This document shows, in pieces, positions 6,948 through 11,362 of a stretch of 11,362 nucleotides of DNA; the first letter of the stretch is position 1; the number at the start of each line of letters is the position of its first letter. Under the pieces are notes generated by a model that did no database searches, was not told the DNA's origin, and saw only the letters and a program-made list of their open reading frames with translations. The translations under genes and the position numbers were made by a program. Source of the DNA: Spirochaetaceae bacterium (GTDB taxonomy: Bacteria; Spirochaetota; Spirochaetia; DSM-2461); contig JAEINM010000088.1 of NCBI GenBank assembly GCA_016342385.1, positions 1 to 11,362 on the forward strand. Direction: 5' to 3'.

Positions 6948-7895
6948 ATGAAAAAGATATTTATCAACGCCAATATTCCCGAAAGTTCTGAAGCGGTATT
7001 CGGAACCTGGGCTTTAGGTGGCGACTATTGGGGACCGCAAAACCACAGCGATTCCCTTAAGGCCATCCATGCCGCCATCCGGGGGGGGATAAATCACTTT
7101 GACACAGCTCCTGTTTATGGCAATGGTAAAGCAGAACAGCTGATCGGTCAGCAACTGAGGAAAGGCCGGGAAAATTATATTATTGCCAGCAAATGCTTCT
7201 ATAAAGAAAAGGAAGCCTTTGACAGGAGTTTCAGACAGAGTCTTAAGCGCCTTAATACGGGATATATTGATATTTTCTATATACACTGGCCAAAAAGCCA
7301 TACAGATATGAGACCAATTATGGATCTACTGGAAAAATACAGAAATACAAATCTGATTAGGGCCATCGGTGTAAGCAATTTTTCAGTCAGACAGATTGAA
7401 AATCTTATGGAAGCCGGTACAATAGATATAATGCAATGCGGCTATAATCTTTTCTGGAGAAAAGAAGAAAAAGATCTACTGCCCTTCTGCCGGGAAAAAA
7501 AGATAAAGACTGCGGCCTATTCTATTCTCGGACAGGGAATCCTTACGGGGAAATTCAGAGAGATACCCAAAGGTGATGACTATAAATGGAGAAAAAAAAT
7601 GATTCTCTTCGATAAAGAAATCTTTCCCCAAATTAAAAAAGAGATCTTTGAACTGAAAAAAACCGCCGAATTATTTAAAATGAGCAGCACAGAGGCATCA
7701 ATTTTCTGGACAAAAGAGAATGAACTGATAGATTGTAGTATATTGGGAAGTAGAAACAGAAAACAGACGGAAGAAAATTTGAATGCTTTCTCCCTTGAGC
7801 GAAATGAGCAGGCTCTTCTCGAAATGGAAAAAATATCACAGAGAGTGCAACAGATCCTTCCTGAAGCAGATAACATATTCAGACACATGTCATAA
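6948..7895 (+). CDS. Aldo/keto reductase family oxidoreductase
   Basis: A 315-residue cytoplasmic NAD(P)H-dependent oxidoreductase of the aldo/keto reductase superfamily, length normal for the family. The catalytic tetrad is complete: D52 and Y57 in FDTAPVYGNG, K82 in IIASKC and H113 in FYIHWP. GVSNFS (141-146) and the C-terminal cofactor-binding segment ILGSRNRKQTEENL (from about 265) are also present, so it should be active. The substrate cannot be read from sequence; members reduce sugars, aldehydes and ketones. The start is the ATG at 6948, which has a TATAAT 8 nt upstream and no Shine-Dalgarno. The solute-binding protein gene follows after 13 nt, so the two are probably co-transcribed, and the reductase may act on something linked to that uptake system, though this is only positional inference. 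Confidence 0.93.
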   Translation: MKKIFINANIPESSEAVFGTWALGGDYWGPQNHSDSLKAIHAAIRGGINHFDTAPVYGNGKAEQLIGQQLRKGRENYIIASKCFYKEKEAFDRSFRQSLKRLNTGYIDIFYIHWPKSHTDMRPIMDLLEKYRNTNLIRAIGVSNFSVRQIENLMEAGTIDIMQCGYNLFWRKEEKDLLPFCREKKIKTAAYSILGQGILTGKFREIPKGDDYKWRKKMILFDKEIFPQIKKEIFELKKTAELFKMSSTEASIFWTKENELIDCSILGSRNRKQTEENLNAFSLERNEQALLEMEKISQRVQQILPEADNIFRHMS

Positions 7896-7897
7896 AC

Positions 7898-7901
7898 GAG
7901 G
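7898..7901 (+). promoter_or_regulatory. Shine-Dalgarno supporting a TTG start
   Basis: GAGG lies 7 nt upstream of the TTG at 7909, in the 13-nt gap after the reductase stop. It fixes the rare start codon, and the predicted signal peptide begins directly there. Confidence 0.7.
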
Positions 7902-7908
7902 CTAATAA

Positions 7909-9453
7909 TTGAAAAAAACCGTTCTTCTTATTTATTCCCTACTATTATTCAGTACAATCCTATCAGCTAAAGATACATTTAAAGCTGTATTTTCTGAAAT
8001 AGAGGCAGATTTCAATCCACACCATACATTTACATCTACAGAGGCACAGCTATACACAGCAATCTTTGAAGGCTTAGTTTCCTATAATCCTCAGACTTTG
8101 GAACCCATGCCTGCGGCAGCCGAGTCGTGGGAAGTCTCCGAAGATGGTTTAACCTACCGATTTATTCTCAGAAAAGGTCTAAGATACAGCAATGGAGATA
8201 CAATTATTTCAGAACACTTTAGAGATAGCTGGCTGAAACTCATGTCTCCGGGAATCGGTTCAGAATATGGGTCCCTCCTGGATATTATAAAGAACGCCGC
8301 TTCATATAGGACGGGGAAAAAACCGTCTACAGAAGTGGGAATAAAAGCTGTATCTGAAAGAGTACTGATTATAACCCTGGAACACAAAGCACCCCATTTA
8401 CTGAAAGTTCTGTGCCATCACTCTTTTGCCCCGATTCATCCCGATCAATTATGGGAAAATGAATGGACCGGAGCCCATATTATTGTAAATGGTCCCTATA
8501 AATTTCAGGAAAAAACTGATAATTACATCTCATTTATAAAAAATGAAAACTACTGGGACAGGGAAAATGTTGCCATTGAAAAACTCCTTATTGAATTTAA
8601 TGATGATTCTGTAAAGAATTCTCATGATTTTAACCGCGATAAAACCGACTGGCTTGCCGATCAATTTGATCTGGATATTCTGAATATCAGCGAAGCAATT
8701 GTTCTCAACCCTCTTTTTTCCACAACCTACCTCTTCTTCTCCAATAAAAATGAGATCTGGCAGAAAGGCAACCTTCGGAAAGCTCTGGCTCTGTTGCTCC
8801 CCTGGGAAGAGATCCGCTCATCCCAGATGATGCCGGGTTCGACACTTATCCCCTCGATTCCTTTTTATCCCGATGTGGAAGGAATCAAAAGCCAGAACAT
8901 AGAAGAGGCTATGAGACTTCTCAAAGAAGAAGGGTTTGAGAAAGGAGAGGGCTTACCTACCATTATAATAAGAATGCCTCAGTCTGAAGCTATGAATCAG
9001 ATTAGTGAATTGATGAAGGAAAACTGGGAGAACAGCCTCAATGTGGAAGTCTCTATAGAAAGCGTGAGTTATCCTCATTATTTTGATTCTCTTAAAAAAG
9101 AAGATTATACGATTGGGTCTCTTACATGGATAGGAGATTACGCCGACCCTATGACTTTTCTCGAAATGTGGCTCAAGTCGAGTTCTCTCAACGATGCATC
9201 ATATAGCAATAAGGAATATGATGATAAGATAAGGGAATCTTCAGGGGAAAATTTCCGCGAACGATATAAAATAATGAGTGAAGCAGAATCTATTCTGCTG
9301 GACTCAGCTCAGGTAATGCCCCTGGGACACTCTCCGGCATTGAATATTATCGACCTGAGATTTATCGAAGGCTGGTACCCAAATGTTCTGGATATACATC
9401 CCTTTAAGTATTTGAAATTTAAAGCCGGGTACCAGATTCCGGGAACCGTATAA
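7909..9453 (+). CDS. Periplasmic solute-binding protein, peptide ABC transporter type (family 5)
   Basis: A 514-residue protein of the OppA/DppA-like SBP_bac_5 family, which captures peptides (sometimes nickel or sugars) in the periplasm for an ABC importer. Length fits the family. Residues 1-20 form a signal peptide (KK, hydrophobic core, LSA|KD cleavage); no Cys is present at the cleavage site, so it appears soluble rather than lipid-anchored. Family landmarks are the N-terminal LYTAIFEGLVSYNP segment, AAESWEVSEDGLTYRFILRKG (about 70-90), NGPYKF, ENYWDR and the late IGDYADPMTFLEMW stretch. It starts with TTG, supported by a well-placed GAGG. No permease or ATPase genes are nearby, so it must work with a transporter encoded elsewhere or act as a sensor. 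It follows the aldo/keto reductase gene in a probable operon and is convergent with the next gene, only 10 nt away, without a clear hairpin between them. Confidence 0.92.
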   Translation: MKKTVLLIYSLLLFSTILSAKDTFKAVFSEIEADFNPHHTFTSTEAQLYTAIFEGLVSYNPQTLEPMPAAAESWEVSEDGLTYRFILRKGLRYSNGDTIISEHFRDSWLKLMSPGIGSEYGSLLDIIKNAASYRTGKKPSTEVGIKAVSERVLIITLEHKAPHLLKVLCHHSFAPIHPDQLWENEWTGAHIIVNGPYKFQEKTDNYISFIKNENYWDRENVAIEKLLIEFNDDSVKNSHDFNRDKTDWLADQFDLDILNISEAIVLNPLFSTTYLFFSNKNEIWQKGNLRKALALLLPWEEIRSSQMMPGSTLIPSIPFYPDVEGIKSQNIEEAMRLLKEEGFEKGEGLPTIIIRMPQSEAMNQISELMKENWENSLNVEVSIESVSYPHYFDSLKKEDYTIGSLTWIGDYADPMTFLEMWLKSSSLNDASYSNKEYDDKIRESSGENFRERYKIMSEAESILLDSAQVMPLGHSPALNIIDLRFIEGWYPNVLDIHPFKYLKFKAGYQIPGTV

Positions 9454-9463
9454 GCAGAGGGGG

Positions 9464-9850
9464 TTAATGGTATTCAAAAACCTGCAGCTGAAGAAGGTAG
9501 ACGTCCAGGATCTCCCCGTCAATCATAACCTCATTAATCTTATCCTTTAGTTCCTCTTTCAGCAACGGTTGGTTCTCTATTAAAAATCTCTCTTCCGGTA
9601 AAGAGCTGAAATAGGACCGGATAAGATCTGTAAGCTGTGTTTTTCTCTTATTCAATTCTGTCTGGACTTTCTTATTGCCGTTTTCATATCCAAGATCAAT
9701 CTTTACATTATAGACTTTCGGGTTTTCATCACGAGTCATCCCCTGAACCATGGGAATATTTTTATAGTATGAATTGATGGGATTTTTTTCCCCGTTGCAG
9801 GAAATAAAAAATAACAAACCGATAATCAGCAGAATAAGAATCCTTTTCAT
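9464..9850 (-). CDS. FliL-like lipoprotein
   Basis: A 128-residue predicted lipoprotein: positively charged start (MKR), hydrophobic core (residues 4-16) and a relaxed lipobox FISC with Cys18. From about residue 44 the mature part follows the FliL pattern: NVKIDLGYENGN, a central helix region ELNKRKTQLTDLIRSYFSS, the KEELKDKINEVM segment and the closing ILDVYLLQLQVFEY. FliL is a membrane protein around the flagellar stator; here the usual transmembrane anchor is replaced by lipidation. The gene is not in a flagellar operon, so it is more likely a paralogue than the main fliL. GAGG lies 14 nt before the ATG (rather far), and TATTAT lies 4 nt before it, so start-site signals are ambiguous. The family call rests on pattern recognition only. 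Confidence 0.72.
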   Translation of the reverse strand: MKRILILLIIGLLFFISCNGEKNPINSYYKNIPMVQGMTRDENPKVYNVKIDLGYENGNKKVQTELNKRKTQLTDLIRSYFSSLPEERFLIENQPLLKEELKDKINEVMIDGEILDVYLLQLQVFEYH

Positions 9851-9901
9851 AAATATAATACTTTCCTCTTTCTATGTGATAAACCTTCAATAATTATTTG
9901 G

Positions 9902-9925
9902 CTGTGAATTAAGCATAATTCACAG
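9902..9925. promoter_or_regulatory. Perfect inverted repeat upstream of the carD promoter
   Basis: CTGTGAATTA (9902-9911) and TAATTCACAG (9916-9925) form two perfect 10-bp half-sites around a 4-nt AGCA spacer. The repeat ends 8 nt before the carD -35 box and lies about 50-75 nt upstream of the FliL-like gene's start on the other strand. This suits an operator for a dimeric regulator of one or both divergent genes. It has no T-tract, so a terminator role is unlikely. The regulator is unknown. Confidence 0.55.
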
Positions 9926-9933
9926 TCATATAT

Positions 9934-9962
9934 TTGACTAGCACATATTAATTGTTTATACT
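9934..9962 (+). promoter_or_regulatory. Sigma-70-type promoter of the carD-ispD-ispF operon
   Basis: TTGACT (9934-9939), a 17-nt spacer and TATACT (9957-9962) form the best promoter in the window. The ATG of carD is 7 nt after the -10, where transcription would normally begin, and no Shine-Dalgarno fits between. The mRNA is therefore probably leaderless. Confidence 0.75.
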
Positions 9963-9969
9963 GGCGTTT

Positions 9970-10488
9970 ATGGAAAAAAAATCGACAATCGATACTCAAT
10001 TCGCTGATGGACAGACTATTGTCTATCCTCTACAGGGAGTTGGAAGAATAACGGAAATCTTTAAAAAAGACTTTAAAGGTAACGAAATTCTTTATTATAA
10101 TATATATCTGGAAGTTTCAGATATGACAGTCATGGTTCCTGTAGACAAAGCAGTGGAGCTGGGAATCAGAGCTATTGTCCCCGTAAAAGATTCAGAAAGA
10201 GCTCTACAGCTTATATCTGAACCTAACGAACCGGTGACCGGTGACTGGAAAATGCGATATCAGATGAATCTGGATCTCCTGAAAAGTGGAAGTGTTCTGG
10301 ATATTGCCGTTGTAGTCAGATCTCTATATCACAGAAGCAAGGTGAAAGAGCTGCCTATTCTGGAAAGAAAAATATTTGATACAGCTTTAAAGCTGCTCAT
10401 TGATGAAATTGCCTCTTCTCTCGATAAAGATACTGATGAAGCCGAAGAGATGATCTTCAGCAGACTGGAAGCAGAGAGCGAAGAATGA
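9970..10488 (+). CDS. carD: CarD/CdnL-family RNA polymerase-binding transcription regulator
   Basis: A 172-residue protein of the CarD_CdnL_TRCF family, which binds the RNA polymerase beta subunit and stabilises open complexes at housekeeping promoters. Residues 11-70 form the Tudor-like polymerase-interacting domain (FADGQTIVYPLQGVGRI, then YYNIYLE and VMVPVDKAVELGIR). The helical DNA-contacting domain follows (about 90-172), with W93 in the position of the conserved tryptophan that wedges into the promoter DNA. It ends in an acidic tail. I chose the ATG at 9970 (MEKKSTIDTQ) over an in-frame TTG at 9952, because the latter would lie inside the promoter. The gene overlaps ispD by 4 nt (ATGA) and heads the operon carD-ispD-ispF. 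Confidence 0.93.
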   Translation: MEKKSTIDTQFADGQTIVYPLQGVGRITEIFKKDFKGNEILYYNIYLEVSDMTVMVPVDKAVELGIRAIVPVKDSERALQLISEPNEPVTGDWKMRYQMNLDLLKSGSVLDIAVVVRSLYHRSKVKELPILERKIFDTALKLLIDEIASSLDKDTDEAEEMIFSRLEAESEE

Positions 10489-11144
10489 GAGCCGCTGCTA
10501 TTATAACAGCAGCGGGCTCGGGAAGCAGAATGGGATTGGAAATAAATAAAGTCTTTCTCCCTCTAAAGGAGAGGACTGTTATTGAAACAGCCATTCTTCC
10601 ATTTCTCAGTAAAAATCAATTCCAAAAAATTATTATCACACACTCTCCCGCAGACAGAGATCAGCTTGTAAGTGTACTGAAAAATATGCCTATTCCCTTC
10701 GCTCTGGTGGAAGGGGGAGAAACCCGGCAGAAATCGGTCTATAACGCATTAAAGAAGCTGATTGAGGACAATCCTGAAACAGTGCTGATTCACGATGCCG
10801 CTCGCCCCTGGATCAGTGAAAAACTGGTTTCTTCCATCCTCAATACGGCAAAAAACGAAGGGAGTGCCGCTCCGGTGATTCCCTCTGTTAATGCCATGAA
10901 AAAAATAGATGGTGATGGGAAAATAGTCGAACATCTGAAAAGAGATCAGACTGTTTCGGCTCAGACACCCCAGGGCTTTCACTTTAAAAAAATACTGAAA
11001 GCACATGAAATGGCAGACAAAGATGGATATGAAGCCATTGATGACACAGAACTGTGGGACCGTTATTACAATAGGGTTTCCACGATTCCCGGCGATGTGA
11101 AAAATGTAAAAATCACTTATAAAGAGGATCTGAAACACCAATGA
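10485..11144 (+). CDS. ispD: 2-C-methyl-D-erythritol 4-phosphate cytidylyltransferase
   Basis: A 219-residue cytoplasmic enzyme of the MEP isoprenoid pathway, which joins CTP and methylerythritol 4-phosphate to give CDP-methylerythritol. Family landmarks are complete: the glycine-rich nucleotide loop AAGSGSRMG (9-17), R15 and K22, GGETRQKSVYNAL (77-89), IHDAARPW (102-109) with D104, QTPQGF (160-165), DDTELW (186-191) and the closing VKNVKIT with K209. These match residues known in the Escherichia coli enzyme with small offsets. The ATG overlaps the carD stop as ATGA, and its own TGA overlaps the next start in the same way, so translation of the three genes is probably coupled. Length is normal for a single-domain IspD; it is not fused to IspF as in some bacteria. 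Confidence 0.95.
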   Translation: MRAAAIITAAGSGSRMGLEINKVFLPLKERTVIETAILPFLSKNQFQKIIITHSPADRDQLVSVLKNMPIPFALVEGGETRQKSVYNALKKLIEDNPETVLIHDAARPWISEKLVSSILNTAKNEGSAAPVIPSVNAMKKIDGDGKIVEHLKRDQTVSAQTPQGFHFKKILKAHEMADKDGYEAIDDTELWDRYYNRVSTIPGDVKNVKITYKEDLKHQ

Positions 11145-11362
11145 GAATAGGTTTCGGTTACGACCTGCACAAACTGAAAAAGGGAAGAAAACTGATGATC
11201 GGAGGAGTTCATATCCCCTGTGAATTCGGAGAAGAAGCCCATTCCGATGGAGATGTGCTGCTCCATGCCATTATCGATGCCCTATTCGGAGCTATTGCCG
11301 AAGGGGACATCGGCAGTCACTTTCCGCCTTCTGATCCCCAGTGGAAAAATATCAGCAGTCTT
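11141..11362 (+). CDS. ispF: 2-C-methyl-D-erythritol 2,4-cyclodiphosphate synthase, 3' end beyond the window
   Basis: The reading frame from ATG 11141 is open for 74 codons to the window edge. It begins MRIGFGYDLHKL and contains HSDGDVLLHAIIDALFG and GDIGSHFPP, unmistakable for IspF, which cyclises CDP-methylerythritol 2-phosphate to the cyclodiphosphate. D8, H10 and H42, the metal-binding residues known in Escherichia coli IspF, are at the same positions. About half of the usual 155-160 residues are visible. The ATG overlaps the ispD stop by 4 nt. The truncation is the window limit, not a damaged gene. Confidence 0.95.
   Translation, partial: MRIGFGYDLHKLKKGRKLMIGGVHIPCEFGEEAHSDGDVLLHAIIDALFGAIAEGDIGSHFPPSDPQWKNISSL

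Noticed and set aside
9454..9463. Terminator between the solute-binding protein and the FliL-like gene
   Set aside because: The gap is 10 nt and no stem longer than 4 bp was found around it.
9902..9925. CRP-type binding site reading of the TGTGA/TCACA inverted repeat
   Set aside because: The two half-sites are separated by 12 nt, not the 6 nt of CRP sites, so only a generic operator is proposed.
9952..9969. In-frame TTG start that would extend CarD by six residues
   Set aside because: It lies inside the spacer and -10 of a good promoter (TATACT at 9957-9962), so it would not be transcribed; the ATG at 9970 gives the usual CarD N-terminus.
10749..11141. 130-residue open frame on the minus strand within ispD
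   Set aside because: It is fully antisense to conserved ispD motifs, is rich in Phe, Ile and Cys as expected of a reverse frame, and has no start signals.

Overview
The window looks like chromosomal DNA of a free-living spirochaete (Spirochaetaceae-like). The evidence is a moderately AT-rich genome, two small predicted lipoproteins with spirochaete-style signal peptides, a FliL-type lipoprotein, and the gene order carD-ispD-ispF, an arrangement I recall from treponemes and relatives. The assignment comes from gene content only and no species is claimed.

Layout: (1) 30-2540 (+) leuS, complete, ending at a hairpin terminator shared with a convergent gene. (2) 2588-3331 (-) unknown lipoprotein, divergent from (3) 3404-4795 (+), a 463-residue charged cytoplasmic protein of unknown function; their -10 elements overlap in a very short shared promoter region. 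(4) 4842-6725 (-) a fused DAHP synthase/prephenate dehydratase, convergent with the unknown gene; a 21-nt-arm hairpin fills exactly the gap between the two stop codons. (5) 6726-6947 intergenic: a 28-bp direct repeat ending in a GC-rich palindrome, then five heptanucleotide repeats, then a -10 box. (6) 6948-9453 (+) aldo/keto reductase and an orphan periplasmic peptide-type solute-binding protein, a likely two-gene operon. (7) 9464-9850 (-) FliL-like lipoprotein. (8) 9970-11362 (+) carD-ispD-ispF, coupled through two ATGA overlaps and driven by a good sigma-70-type promoter; ispF runs off the window.

How the genes fit together: most are housekeeping. leuS charges tRNA-Leu. The fusion enzyme joins the first step of the shikimate pathway to the last dedicated step towards phenylalanine. 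ispD and ispF make isoprenoid precursors by the MEP pathway, co-expressed with CarD, an RNA polymerase-binding regulator. The two lipoproteins and the solute-binding protein are envelope components.

Most notable observations: the DAHP synthase/prephenate dehydratase fusion with no chorismate mutase between the parts; a repeated architecture in which a -10 hexamer lies only 6-8 nt before an ATG with no Shine-Dalgarno (leuS, the unknown gene, the reductase, carD), suggesting leaderless mRNAs; the repeat cluster at 6811-6931; and a perfect 10-bp inverted repeat immediately upstream of the carD promoter. I found no mobile element, CRISPR array, tRNA or rRNA.
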